Part shown: in pieces, positions 42,401 through 49,977 of the stretch
How the letters are laid out: the number at the start of each line of letters is the position of its first letter
Numbering within the stretch: position 1 is the stretch's first letter
NCBI GenBank assembly: GCA_964508975.1
Contig: CAZDVQ010000010.1
Location: 32,854 to 96,853 of the forward strand
Length of the DNA stretch: 64,000 nt
Source of the DNA: CAZDVQ01 sp964508975
Lineage (GTDB): Bacteria > Bacteroidota > Bacteroidia > Chitinophagales > Saprospiraceae
Direction of reading: 5' to 3'
The notes under the pieces: generated by a model
Told to the model about the DNA's origin: nothing
The model's input: the letters and a program-made list of their open reading frames with translations, nothing else
Database searches by the model: none
Position numbers and translations under genes: made by a program

Positions 42401-42519
42401 TTCTTTGGTGAGAATAAAAAATTATTCTTGTGTACGAATACATCTCCTATATTGGGAGATTCTAGTTTCCCAAATCCTTTGGTAATATCAAACCATTTTA
42501 ATAATCCTACATGAGTCAT
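39427..42519 (-). CDS. Very large cold-shock-domain protein with zinc-ribbon C-terminus, unknown role
   Basis: 1030 residues, clearly AT-rich compared with the neighbours. Residues 3-67 form a cold shock domain (VGLLKWFDITKGFGKLESP with KGFG as RNP1, and DVFVHKNNF as RNP2). Residues from about 90 to 830 are mainly helical, without a recognisable domain. From about 840 there is a cysteine-rich region with several CxxC pairs (CNSCNK, CTNLNC, CLNIRC, and CPHGLIICDTCGDCC), the texture of zinc ribbons. The combination suggests an RNA- or DNA-binding protein, perhaps in phage defence or RNA control, but no known family is recognised. Its ATG follows a 105-bp gap after the PH-SHOCT gene, on the same strand, so the two may be co-transcribed. 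Confidence 0.8.
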   Translation of the reverse strand: MTHVGLLKWFDITKGFGKLESPNIGDVFVHKNNFLFSPKNLRIGSVLIFEIEINSRGLNALKISYPESFEDFKVILTHIERNPIISLGVVIEKKNKWGQLYRSNEHKTCNLIDDALNSLLRSIKSTQLIEYFTKYYEEQAPFLSELATIRYFNFTRKQIHSLPITLNDHLLFEFEALHPQYKNNPPQDLLDQLKRFIEFPVDVNSFLIKILFSYYIKKTNNSTLFLVWQKKEHRTELHLDNSADKINEDDSFYAFPQEMFLENSSKIEILDFKRLFNQPNGHQLGINVANKKIISLEQFNKHEIDDIIKILDHIALIEFPRSLIVQLNDKILRLLNDDISNPLTPEAINSFKQNIDFIKSRDRYIDYERLIEGINNSITDHSKFILWKESKYFNIGIEILHEYSSNLSYSDFLQTSYQFQLDYFIKSLNKIEEINGLSSFGLLTYLAIESPINSIDYYFHNLSNVYQSVFWLNFAKDRNYCTDEIYNKYESIPYTASDFNSFVINSESLQELYISNELVANIKYFFSRTPYKPLDFDYDFDLTQKRSLINGIIETTSDFDNKKVIDLFKHLLYKVEIHELLPLCKAFIPKHINSSIIELDTILKYIYNIRLDSKNFDDICIYISENVNSITRVEMWLDNYIKSININEPIEIFYHIPSDKQPKLFKKIFSFFDKNKAIPTQAQFDKLKSLLLIDTVNIDVKICIRVLDSLKSENNYIGENDLTEIICRHINENELNLVKIKDLFQLCTGRTWITKGETLKKWFIKLENNLYSVKDDSIIIGDCSHEIDKTSKSITIDGEVYPFEWVKINNDFLEKKYEIPVGIIFCDASNSQKDSSLNIPFNWCCNSKCYSPCQSDHNHLEWTEFSLRDFIRILNIQYDYDKYYRFVGLVNRVNRLLDKLKCNSCNKILRDAKTSEFAFYKVTTFHCTNLNCTEYNHSIYLNHCLNIRCLNVVDSRISKTCPHGLIICDTCGDCCSHNMLENRLNNLKTNGIFNKSNPRHIKLQFIVDNKLGHKELNERYDYQSGDKLLT

Positions 42520-42623
42520 TGATAATTAGTTAAATATGTTATCAATATATTTGTGTATACAACTGCAAGATGTCGAATTCAAGCCAAAAACTTTACAAAC
42601 AAATCATTCTCTCCGATTTGATA

Positions 42624-43166
42624 TTACTCGGCAAGAATTATTTGTTTTTGTTTTTGGAATTCATCTTCTGTTAAAATGCCTTGTTCCTTTAGTTTCGCAA
42701 GCCTTTCTAGTTTTTCGAGGATTACATCACTATTGCTTGAAGGCACTTTAGCTTTAGGCTGTTCCAAAACGTTTTCTTTAGCTGTAGATATCCTTGCTCT
42801 AATCCAATCACCAAAGCTTCTTGCTTTTGACTTTTCAACATTATCTATTACAGCCTTGTTCCCAGATGTAAAGATAGTGATGCTACCTAAAAGTAATCCC
42901 GTTTCGTATTGAATAGAACTAATTTTGTCATAAGGAAAATCCTCCACTTTCAACCCGAAAAACATTCCTTTGTCAACAAATACTAGTCTTTTATTTGTTG
43001 CAATTAAAATTCCTAGCCCATTATTATAAGAGCCTTGAACAATATTTTCTACACGCTCATCGTGCCAAATTACATTAGGGAGTTCTTTGATTTCACGACG
43101 GCCTAAAAAACTATCAAGACCGCCAATGCCTTTGATTTGGGATTTAATTTCGTCTAATGATGGCAT
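42624..43166 (-). CDS. PH-domain protein with C-terminal SHOCT motif
   Basis: 180 residues. The central 40-125 region has the pattern of a bacterial PH domain (NGLGILIATNKRLVFVDKGMFFGLKVEDFPYDKISSIQYETGLLLGSITIFTSG). The last 30 residues (ILEKLERLAKLKEQGILTEDEFQKQKQIIL) are a SHOCT motif, a short helical segment thought to form oligomers or bind nucleic acids. No signal peptide is present, so it is cytoplasmic. Families of this type occur near phage-related and stress loci. It lies directly before the giant cold-shock-domain gene on the same strand. Confidence 0.88.
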   Translation of the reverse strand: MPSLDEIKSQIKGIGGLDSFLGRREIKELPNVIWHDERVENIVQGSYNNGLGILIATNKRLVFVDKGMFFGLKVEDFPYDKISSIQYETGLLLGSITIFTSGNKAVIDNVEKSKARSFGDWIRARISTAKENVLEQPKAKVPSSNSDVILEKLERLAKLKEQGILTEDEFQKQKQIILAE

Positions 43167-43359
43167 AATTAATATGTTTATAGGTTTAATTCACAAATAT
43201 ACATCATGTTTTTAAATTTTGAAAATTTTTCTAATAGTTGAATAATCAACCATCTTCCCGCTGGGTAGGAGCAAAGAGCCGTCTTTATTATGCAGCTCCT
43301 AACGGAGCTGGGCAATGTTGTGCCCGTTCAAAGTTCATCGTTCATATTTCATAGTTATG

Positions 43360-43471
43360 AACGCCGTTATAGCGTTAGCTGCCTGGCGGGCGGGCCGAAG
43401 GCCCGGTGCGCAGCACCAAGCGAAGCGCAGCCCAGAAGGGAGCGGCGACGCATCGCGGCGCAACGCCCAAA
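43360..43471 (-). repeat. Family A GC-rich hairpin element, copy A16
   Basis: Minus-orientation copy that begins with the extra hairpin AACGCCGTTATAGCGTTAGC and ends AACGCCCAAATAA. It is preceded by GTTCATCGTTCAT-type repeats. Confidence 0.8.
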
Positions 43472-43559
43472 TAATTTTGCTAAAAGCGATTTTTGCTAAG
43501 AGCTATTTTTGTTTTTGCTCTTTTGAAAAAGGCAAACGGTCTATTTCTTTGTCAAAAAT

Positions 43560-44753
43560 TTAACTGGAGATTTTATCCAAACAACGAAGTAATATATCGC
43601 AAGTTTGGTTGATCTCGGCCTCGCTGATGATGAGCGGCGGCGCGATGCGGATAGAACGGTTGTTGAACAGGAACCAGTCGATGATGAGGCCCTCGGCCAG
43701 GGCCAGCTGGATGAGTTGTAGCACGGCATCGAAACCGCCCTCTATTTCCACGGCAAACCACAGGCCCGCATGGTGGATGGATATAATTTTAGGATGCACC
43801 AAGCGCGATAAAAATAACTGCTCCTTGGCGGGAATAGATGCAATAAGTACTTTATTGTCAAGGAGTTCGGTGAGTGTAGCCAAAGCTGCCGCACAACTTA
43901 CCGGGTGACCACCAAAAGTGGTAATATGGCCTAAAACGGGGTCGTGGCTCAGGCTGTGCATCACTTTTTGGCTCGCGATGAAGGCTCCAATGGGCATACC
44001 ACCGCCAAATCCTTTAGCCAACAACAATATATCGGGTACCACGCCATACTGTTCAAAGGCGTAAAGGCTGCCAGTACGACCAAAACCCGCCTGGATTTCG
44101 TCGAAAATGAGCAAGGCACCTACAGCATCACAGCGCTCGCGGAGCTGTTTTAGATAGTTTTGCTCGGGTTTGTGTATACCCACTTCGGCCCTTACCGTTT
44201 CAACGATTACACAGGCCGTTTGTGTAGTAATTTGCTGTAAATCAGGTATATGGTTAAATTGTATATGCCTAACTTGGGGTAATAAGGGTCGGAACGCCGC
44301 CGTGAAATAGCTATCGCTCATCAGGCTTAGGGCGCCATGTGTACTGCCGTGGTAGGAAAGCTGCATCGACACGATTTCAGCCCGGCCGGTGTAGCGCTTG
44401 GCCAATTTGAGGGCTCCTTCGCAAGCCTCGGCACCCGAGTTGGTGAAATACACATTATCGAGGGAATCGGGTAGGGTAGCGGCTAGCTTTTCCGCCAGTT
44501 GTACCTGTGGGCTCAGGATAAACTCGCCATACACCATGGTATGCATGTACTTGGCGGCTTGTTGCTGCACCGCTTCAACCACCTTGGGGTGGCAGTGGCC
44601 CAAGCTACTCACACCGATACCGGCGATGAGATCCATGTAAGCTTTACCTTGCACATCGTAGAGGTACATGCCCTCGGCGTGGTCGATTTCGAGGCTCATG
44701 GGGATATCGCTGGTTTGGGCGATATGTTTCAGGAATAACTGGCGCTGATTCAT
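43560..44753 (-). CDS. Class III PLP aminotransferase (acetylornithine/aspartate aminotransferase family)
   Basis: 397 residues of the class III aminotransferase fold (ArgD/OAT branch). The PLP contacts are NSGAEA at 105-110, DEIQAGFGRTG at about 218-228 (D218 is the key acid) and the catalytic lysine K247 in LLLAKGFGGGMPIGA. Substrate is uncertain: likely an omega-amino group of ornithine or a related diamine. Its start lies 9 bases after the TraB-like stop, and both lie downstream of a small secreted protein on the same strand, so one operon of three genes is likely. Confidence 0.92.
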   Translation of the reverse strand: MNQRQLFLKHIAQTSDIPMSLEIDHAEGMYLYDVQGKAYMDLIAGIGVSSLGHCHPKVVEAVQQQAAKYMHTMVYGEFILSPQVQLAEKLAATLPDSLDNVYFTNSGAEACEGALKLAKRYTGRAEIVSMQLSYHGSTHGALSLMSDSYFTAAFRPLLPQVRHIQFNHIPDLQQITTQTACVIVETVRAEVGIHKPEQNYLKQLRERCDAVGALLIFDEIQAGFGRTGSLYAFEQYGVVPDILLLAKGFGGGMPIGAFIASQKVMHSLSHDPVLGHITTFGGHPVSCAAALATLTELLDNKVLIASIPAKEQLFLSRLVHPKIISIHHAGLWFAVEIEGGFDAVLQLIQLALAEGLIIDWFLFNNRSIRIAPPLIISEAEINQTCDILLRCLDKISS

Positions 44754-44762
44754 GTTGGAACG

Positions 44763-45566
44763 CTAGAGGATGGCTTTTACTTTAAAACCCTTGGCTTTGA
44801 GCAAGCTGATAACGCCTTTTTGGCCGGGCAGGTGGGCCGCTCCAACCGCAGCGAAGAGCGATTGTTTTACGGCCGTTTCGGCAATGCCTTGGGCCATGAC
44901 TTTATTGCGACTATACAGGTAGATATCCCGTTTTTTACCCAGCTGCTTTTTGGTGGACTTGAGGATACTCTGCAAGTCGCCTTGTTCATACCAGTGCGCT
45001 AGTTTATCCATTTTTTTACGCATGCTATCGTAATTGTCGAGGCCATCGAGCAATTGTTTGACATGCGACTTCATGGAGGTGGACTCGATGATATCAATCT
45101 GGCTGTCGAAGGATTCCAGTCCGATAACGGGTATGGCTTGTTGTTTGGCGGCTTCGAACAGCGTTTCATCGAGGGAGTGATTCTCGTCCTCGGTCAAAGC
45201 CAAAGAGCCTACGATATTAATCAGGTGGAAGGGGTGAATGCGGTCGAGTGCCTCTGGAGCCATGTGTAGCACCTTAACGGCAAGGCGTTTAAGTTTTTTG
45301 GCCCCAGATTTTCCGGCTAACTCGAACAAACCGGGCTGATCGGCAGGAATAAACTGGTTGCGGCCCAGTTTTTCGGGGTCGATTTCATCGAAGTTAAATT
45401 CCAGGGCCAGCGCCGAGCATTGTTGCAGGAGCGACAAGGCTTGTGCACTGCGTTTGAAGGCACGTTTATCGCGCACGTGCATGGTACCGTAGAGGTAGGA
45501 CTGGATGGTTTTATCGGGGGATAGGACAGACCATAGCACGGTTTGTCCTTTAGTATTAGCGGGCAT
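44763..45566 (-). CDS. TraB/GumN family protein
   Basis: 267 residues. The opening SYLYGTMHVRDKRAF, the mid-protein IPVIGLESFDSQ and the ending FAAVGAAHLPGQKGVISLLKAKG are TraB/GumN marks (GTMH, GLES and GAAHLPG). The family comprises predicted metal-dependent proteases, including TraB of Enterococcus which inhibits pheromone signalling, and is linked by homology to TIKI. No signal peptide is seen here, unlike many bacterial members. Together with the class III aminotransferase and the preceding secreted protein it forms a tight operon. Confidence 0.85.
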   Translation of the reverse strand: MPANTKGQTVLWSVLSPDKTIQSYLYGTMHVRDKRAFKRSAQALSLLQQCSALALEFNFDEIDPEKLGRNQFIPADQPGLFELAGKSGAKKLKRLAVKVLHMAPEALDRIHPFHLINIVGSLALTEDENHSLDETLFEAAKQQAIPVIGLESFDSQIDIIESTSMKSHVKQLLDGLDNYDSMRKKMDKLAHWYEQGDLQSILKSTKKQLGKKRDIYLYSRNKVMAQGIAETAVKQSLFAAVGAAHLPGQKGVISLLKAKGFKVKAIL

Positions 45567-45581
45567 GTTGAGGTTATTTGG

Positions 45582-45965
45582 CTACCACAGGTTTTGCGGC
45601 AGGTAAACTTTGTAGGTAATGCGTTCAACCGCCGATTGGCTACCCACCAAGATGTTGGGGCGGTCCTTGTTGAACTGTAGGTTTAAAATATTGCCGCGTT
45701 GCGTTGGGATTAGTTTATACCTTGGGCTGCGGCTCAACACCAACATAATGTTCGGGCTGATATTTTCCACCTCGATATTAATCTCGATAAGTAGTTTAGT
45801 ACCAGGTGTTTTGCGGTAAATGACCGGGCCATCAAGCATCAGTTCTAGGCTATCGATACCTTCAACGGCAAAAGCTTGATTCATTTTCTGATACACTACT
45901 TGCGCTTGAACAGCAGAACAAATGCTGCATATCAATATGACTAAGGTGAGGGTTATCTGACGCAT
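45582..45965 (-). CDS. Small secreted hypothetical protein, 127 residues
   Basis: A signal peptide (MRQITLTLVILICSICSAVQAQ) is followed by a small beta-rich domain of about 100 residues. The sequence ELMLDGPVIYRKTPGTKLLIEINIEVENI and the ending AVERITYKVYLPQNLW are typical of small periplasmic beta-sandwich or DUF2807-like single-domain proteins, although no family is certain. The TraB-like gene starts 15 bases downstream. It is the first gene of the operon. Confidence 0.75.
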   Translation of the reverse strand: MRQITLTLVILICSICSAVQAQVVYQKMNQAFAVEGIDSLELMLDGPVIYRKTPGTKLLIEINIEVENISPNIMLVLSRSPRYKLIPTQRGNILNLQFNKDRPNILVGSQSAVERITYKVYLPQNLW

Positions 45966-46151
45966 CTAGTGGAATTGAATAATCGGATTTTCACAAAAAT
46001 ATGAAAATACAACGTTGTGCACGCCAAAAGTCGTGAAAAAAACATCTATACAGGCGAAGAAAAAAAATAGTTGCATAAGTGATACATTGTTTCACATGGA
46101 AAAGCGTAATATTGCGCCGAATTATAATTCAAATTAAAACCAACGCAAATT

Positions 46152-46712
46152 ATGAGAATTGCGATTAACGTAGCCTTAATCATTGTCATCGGAGCAGTAT
46201 TGTATTTGCTTTACGATAGCATCAAAGAACCGGTTATCTTCAAAAACGTGAAGGAAGCCAGGGAAGATCAAATCCGTTTGCACTTCGATGATTTGGGTAA
46301 AGCCATGGAAGCTTACCGTGCCATCAAAGGCGATTGGGCCACTTCTTTCGACGAGCTTGAAAAAGTTTTGAAAACGGATTCTTTCGTAATTGAAAAAACC
46401 ATCGGTGACCCCGATAACCCTAACGCTCAAGTTATCAAGCAAAAAGTAGTTATCCCAGCGATTGACTCTATCAATAACAGCTTGACCCACGTAAAACTGG
46501 ATGATTTGCGTTATGTACCCTTTACCGATAAAAAGAAGCAGTTTGACTTCAAAATCGACAGTATCATGCAACAAGGTGTGATGTTGAAGTTTTATGAAAT
46601 CTCTGTTCGCGTTGGTGAGTACATGGGCGAATTGTACGACGACAAAGATTTCTCTATCTACGACAAGAACTACGACCCGGATAAACTCCGTATCAAAACG
46701 TCTCGCCGTTAA
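46152..46712 (+). CDS. Hypothetical protein with one N-terminal membrane segment, 186 residues
   Basis: An N-terminal hydrophobic anchor (MRIAINVALIIVIGAVLYLLYDSI) is followed by a charged, mainly helical periplasmic part with YRAIKGDWATSFDELEKVLKTDSFVIEKTIGDPD. Similar single-span proteins are conserved in Bacteroidota next to the DUF3822 and rsmD genes. I do not recognise a functional name. The sequence after the anchor recalls pseudopilin-like proteins only faintly. The next gene begins 11 bases downstream. Confidence 0.75.
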   Translation: MRIAINVALIIVIGAVLYLLYDSIKEPVIFKNVKEAREDQIRLHFDDLGKAMEAYRAIKGDWATSFDELEKVLKTDSFVIEKTIGDPDNPNAQVIKQKVVIPAIDSINNSLTHVKLDDLRYVPFTDKKKQFDFKIDSIMQQGVMLKFYEISVRVGEYMGELYDDKDFSIYDKNYDPDKLRIKTSRR

Positions 46713-46723
46713 AAACCTGGCTT

Positions 46724-47566
46724 TTGCAAGCTATACTCCAAAGTTATTTCGACGAGGGTTTTCAACAAAACCTTTGCTATGCGTACAACCTATCTTTGCT
46801 TATCGGCTCGGATAGGTTGTACTACTTAATAGAAGACGATACCAACCATATCGTTGGTTTGCGCGGGTATAGTATTCCGGATGATTCTGCTTCATCCGTA
46901 TCTAAAGTGTTTGCTAGCGATATCGTGCTGCGGCAGTCTTTCCGAACCGTGAAAGTTGCCATGGTAAATCCCTTGGTTTCATTGGTCCCTGGCATGCTGT
47001 TCGACCGCACCGCAGAGTACAAGTTGTATATTTCAAACTTGGTTCAAGAGCCGGAAGGCATGGCTGTTTGGAAAGATGAGTTACCCGAAATGGATATCCA
47101 TCTCGTGTATTATTATCCTTTGTCCTTATGGGACACGATCCTCAAGTTTTTCCCGGAAGCCAAGTTAAACCACCTTTACAGCGCGTTGATCCGCAACTGG
47201 TCGGCTAGGGCAGCCCGTTTTGATAAACCTACCGTGATGCTCAATATCTTGGGCAGGAGCATACAACTGGCTGTTTTTGACCGTAAGGATTTACTCTACA
47301 TCAACATGTTCAGCTACCAAGATGCCAAAGGACTGTTGTACTATGTACTGTTGGTTTTCCAACAGTTAAAGCTGAACCCCGAACGCACCCCGCTTTATAT
47401 AGGCGGTGAGATTACAGAAGATTCTACCATTTTCAGGGAGCTGTATAAATACATCCGCCAGGTAATGTTTTTCGGTAAATCGAATGAATACCAGGCCCTC
47501 AAAGGTATGCAAGATACAGCACCTCACTTTTTCATTGACTTACAAGCGATTAAATTATGCGAATAA
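46724..47566 (+). CDS. DUF3822 family protein
   Basis: 280 residues if the TTG at 46724 is used. There is no ATG between the last upstream stop (46682-46684) and the conserved start of the domain, so a non-ATG start must be used. The text NLCYAYNLSLLIGSDRLYYLIEDDTNHIVGLRGYS and the ending LYKYIRQVMFFGKSNEYQALKGMQDTAPHFFIDLQAIKLCE are the DUF3822 ends. The fold resembles an actin-like ATPase, but the function is unknown. It overlaps rsmD by 10 bases, a pair conserved in Bacteroidota. Confidence 0.88.
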   Translation: MQAILQSYFDEGFQQNLCYAYNLSLLIGSDRLYYLIEDDTNHIVGLRGYSIPDDSASSVSKVFASDIVLRQSFRTVKVAMVNPLVSLVPGMLFDRTAEYKLYISNLVQEPEGMAVWKDELPEMDIHLVYYYPLSLWDTILKFFPEAKLNHLYSALIRNWSARAARFDKPTVMLNILGRSIQLAVFDRKDLLYINMFSYQDAKGLLYYVLLVFQQLKLNPERTPLYIGGEITEDSTIFRELYKYIRQVMFFGKSNEYQALKGMQDTAPHFFIDLQAIKLCE

Positions 47567-48102
47567 TCGGGGGCAAATTCAAAGGCCGTCGTTTCGACCC
47601 GCCTGCCGATAAATGGCCGACCCGCCCTACCACCGATGTATCGAAGGAGGCCTTGTTCAATATCTTAGAGAATACCTTTGACTTTGACCGCCTCAAAGTA
47701 CTCGATCTTTTCTGTGGTACAGGCAGCCATACCTATGAGTTCGCATCTCGGGGTTGTACCGACATTACTTGCGTGGATAAACACCCGCCCTGTATCAGCT
47801 TTGTCAAGAAAATGATCAAGGAACTCGACATCGAACCTTATGTCAACGTGGTACAAGCTGATGTATTCCAGTTCATCAAGATGAACCGTATCCAATATAA
47901 ATACATCTTTGCTGGTCCACCTTACCCATTGACCACCATGGATACCATTCCAGGCCTCGTGGTTGAATATAATTTGCTCATGCCCGGCGGTTGGTTTATC
48001 ATGGAGCACAACCCTCAACATAATTACGAAGATCACCCCTGGTATATCGATGCCCGTAAGTATGGGCAAACGATTTTCTCTATTTTTGAAAGACCAGAAT
48101 AG
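47557..48102 (+). CDS. rsmD: 16S rRNA (guanine966-N2)-methyltransferase RsmD
   Basis: 181 residues, the expected length. The opening MRIIGGKFKGRRFDPP, the SAM-binding motif VLDLFCGTGSHTYEFASRG at about 48-66 and the ending MPGGWFIMEHNPQHNYE are exact marks of Bacteroidota RsmD. The catalytic motif IV, normally DPPY, reads GPPY here (residues 120-123), a change of the first acidic residue. The enzyme methylates G966 of 16S rRNA in the 30S subunit. It is translationally coupled with the DUF3822 gene and followed by an inverted repeat. Confidence 0.93.
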   Translation: MRIIGGKFKGRRFDPPADKWPTRPTTDVSKEALFNILENTFDFDRLKVLDLFCGTGSHTYEFASRGCTDITCVDKHPPCISFVKKMIKELDIEPYVNVVQADVFQFIKMNRIQYKYIFAGPPYPLTTMDTIPGLVVEYNLLMPGGWFIMEHNPQHNYEDHPWYIDARKYGQTIFSIFERPE

Positions 48103-48111
48103 AGATATAAG

Positions 48112-48202
48112 GGCAGAGTGCAGAGAGCAGAGTAAAAATTATAGACCCAACAACTCAGCTCTCAGCTCTCATCATAACTCTACTCTGCTCTCAGCACTCT
48201 GC
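48112..48202. repeat. Inverted repeat of GCAGAG words between convergent genes
   Basis: Left arm GCAGAGTGCAGAGAGCAGAG (from 48112) pairs with CTCTGCTCTCAGCACTCTGC (to 48202) with one mismatch over 22 bases. It lies between the convergent ends of rsmD and the next gene and could act as a transcription stop. Similar GCAGAG words occur at 16560 and 17505. Confidence 0.6.
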
Positions 48203-48211
48203 ACTTTGCGC

Positions 48212-48724
48212 TCAAATTTCTAGTTCTGTGGCGCGTTCCAGGAATTGATGCATTTTATCCATCTGGTGCCGGCTCAGTTTTTGGCCTTGGTAGGAGACCC
48301 AATACAAACTGAAGAATATAGCGCAGAGCACGGGGACCAACCATAGAATGGCACCCGATTGCCCAATCGTCATAAAGGAAACTCCAATGATACTCACGAT
48401 GAAAATCGCAATAGCGATGGCTGCGTAAACCAGCAGAAATAGAAACCAAACACCAGGCCTAGGGCCGTAGTAACCGCCAAAATGGCTGCCATTTTCAGCA
48501 TCTTCGATCTTTAGGGTTAATACAGGTGTCCAGAATTCCTGTTCGCGTTGGGGTAAATAAATACTGCCAAAGCCATGTTGTATATAGCCTTCACAAGCAG
48601 CCCCTTCCGCTGCCAAGGCAGCACGAATGCGGGCTGAAAGTTCCTCCACGCTTAGCTCGGTTTCTATTTGAAACCTTGGCCTAACTTTAAGAGTGGGTAG
48701 CTGTACATCGATGTGTTCTGACAT
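48212..48724 (-). CDS. Hypothetical membrane protein with two spans, 170 residues
   Basis: The N-terminal soluble domain (residues 1-90, with FQIETELSVEELSARIRAAL and the tail-binding text IQHGFGSIYLPQREQEFWTPVLTLKI) is followed by two hydrophobic segments at about 92-115 and 122-146. The short C-terminus is basic and polar (GQKLSRHQMDKMHQFLERATELEI). This order is common in Bacteroidota proteins of unknown function. No family is named with confidence. It is monocistronic. Confidence 0.72.
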   Translation of the reverse strand: MSEHIDVQLPTLKVRPRFQIETELSVEELSARIRAALAAEGAACEGYIQHGFGSIYLPQREQEFWTPVLTLKIEDAENGSHFGGYYGPRPGVWFLFLLVYAAIAIAIFIVSIIGVSFMTIGQSGAILWLVPVLCAIFFSLYWVSYQGQKLSRHQMDKMHQFLERATELEI

Positions 48725-48821
48725 GTCTCGATTTTATACTTGTAATGCGTGCGGTAAAAGTATAAAATTTTACATGTCATGTATATATTGAAGTTAAATT
48801 TGGAAAAATTATAGATAAGCC

Positions 48822-49703
48822 TTATGATTCCTTGCTGTCGGCAAAGTATCGTTTTAGGCCATCTCGCCAATGTGGGATATCAATGCTGTAGCTTTCCTTT
48901 ATTTTAGCCTTGTTCATCAAGCTGAAATGTGGGCGTTTGGCCGGGGTAGGGTATTCCCTCGTCTCAATAGGTACTACTTGGCAGCTATCAATGCCCTGCA
49001 TTTCAAAAATGGCTAGCGCAAAATCGTACCAGCTGGTTACGCCTTCGTTGCTGTAATTAAATACACCACCAAACGCATCATCGGGGTATTCTTGGTGGTA
49101 ATACACCACCATGAGCAAAAGCTCGGCTAGGTCGCGGGCATAGGTAGGCGTACCAACTTGGTCGAAAATTACCGTGAGCCTTGGGCGCGATTGTGCCAAC
49201 TTGAGCATGGTTTTCACAAAGTTGTTCCCAAAGGTAGAGTACACCCAGGAGGTCCGAATAACCATACTTTGGCCCGGGTTATGGCTCAATGCTTTTTCCT
49301 CGCCCAGCATTTTCGACTTCGCGTATACGCCCTTGGGGCTCAGCGGGTCGTTTTCTAGGTAAGGTGTGTTTTGCTGCTCGTTGTGGTACACATAATCGCT
49401 GGAAATATGGATGAGCTTGACCTGGCGCGCCTTGCAAGCATTTGCCAGGTTGGCCACGGCATGGTCGTTCACGGCGTAGCAAAGCTCAATTTCATCCTCG
49501 GCTTTATCAACCGCGGTATAGGCAGCGGCATTGATGCAAACGTCAAAAGTATGTTGCGCAAAGTAAGCATGAACGGCCTCCGCTTGGCAAATATCCAATT
49601 CACTTCTATCCGTAAAGGTGAATTGCCATTGCGGGTATCGGCGGTGCAAATGAAAAAGTTCACTGCCAACTTGGCCTTTAGCACCAGTAACTAAAATGTG
49701 CAT
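48822..49703 (-). CDS. rfbD: dTDP-4-dehydrorhamnose reductase
   Basis: 293 residues, normal for the family. It is a short-chain (extended) reductase with the NAD(P) motif TGAKGQVGSE at 6-15, the NAAAYTAVDKAE block, ISSDYVY (catalytic Ser/Thr region) and YAKSK with the catalytic tyrosine and lysine. The enzyme reduces dTDP-4-dehydro-L-rhamnose to dTDP-L-rhamnose for cell surface polysaccharide. The other rml genes are not in the window. Confidence 0.95.
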   Translation of the reverse strand: MHILVTGAKGQVGSELFHLHRRYPQWQFTFTDRSELDICQAEAVHAYFAQHTFDVCINAAAYTAVDKAEDEIELCYAVNDHAVANLANACKARQVKLIHISSDYVYHNEQQNTPYLENDPLSPKGVYAKSKMLGEEKALSHNPGQSMVIRTSWVYSTFGNNFVKTMLKLAQSRPRLTVIFDQVGTPTYARDLAELLLMVVYYHQEYPDDAFGGVFNYSNEGVTSWYDFALAIFEMQGIDSCQVVPIETREYPTPAKRPHFSLMNKAKIKESYSIDIPHWRDGLKRYFADSKES

Positions 49704-49733
49704 TTGGGTGTATTTTGGGGTACAATAATGTTT

Positions 49734-49850
49734 ATTTTTTTGGGCGCGTCCCGCCGCTGCGCTGCGGGTCGGTCCGTTTCAGGGTTCGCTTTGCTCCGTG
49801 CGCTACGCGCACCCACGCCTTCGGCGCGGCCTTCCACGCACCTCGCGCTT
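49734..49850 (+). repeat. Family A GC-rich hairpin element, copy A17
   Basis: Plus-orientation copy with TTTTTTTGGGCGCGTCCCGC, the core TGCTCCGTGCGCTACGCGCA and the ending CACCTCGCGC. It is followed by several TGAACRA repeats (49855-49910). Confidence 0.8.
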
Positions 49851-49977
49851 TTGAACGATGAACAATGAACGATGAACAATGAACGATGAACGATGAACAA
49901 TGAACGATTTTCATCTCACATCTCACAACTTTCATCTCACATCTCACATCTAAACCAGCGCCCAAAAACAAAAAAAA

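Noticed and set aside
45317..45628. A 103-residue frame overlapping the TraB-like gene
   Set aside because: It lies in another frame of two well-supported genes and has a composition rich in Cys, Pro and Ser without any family mark.
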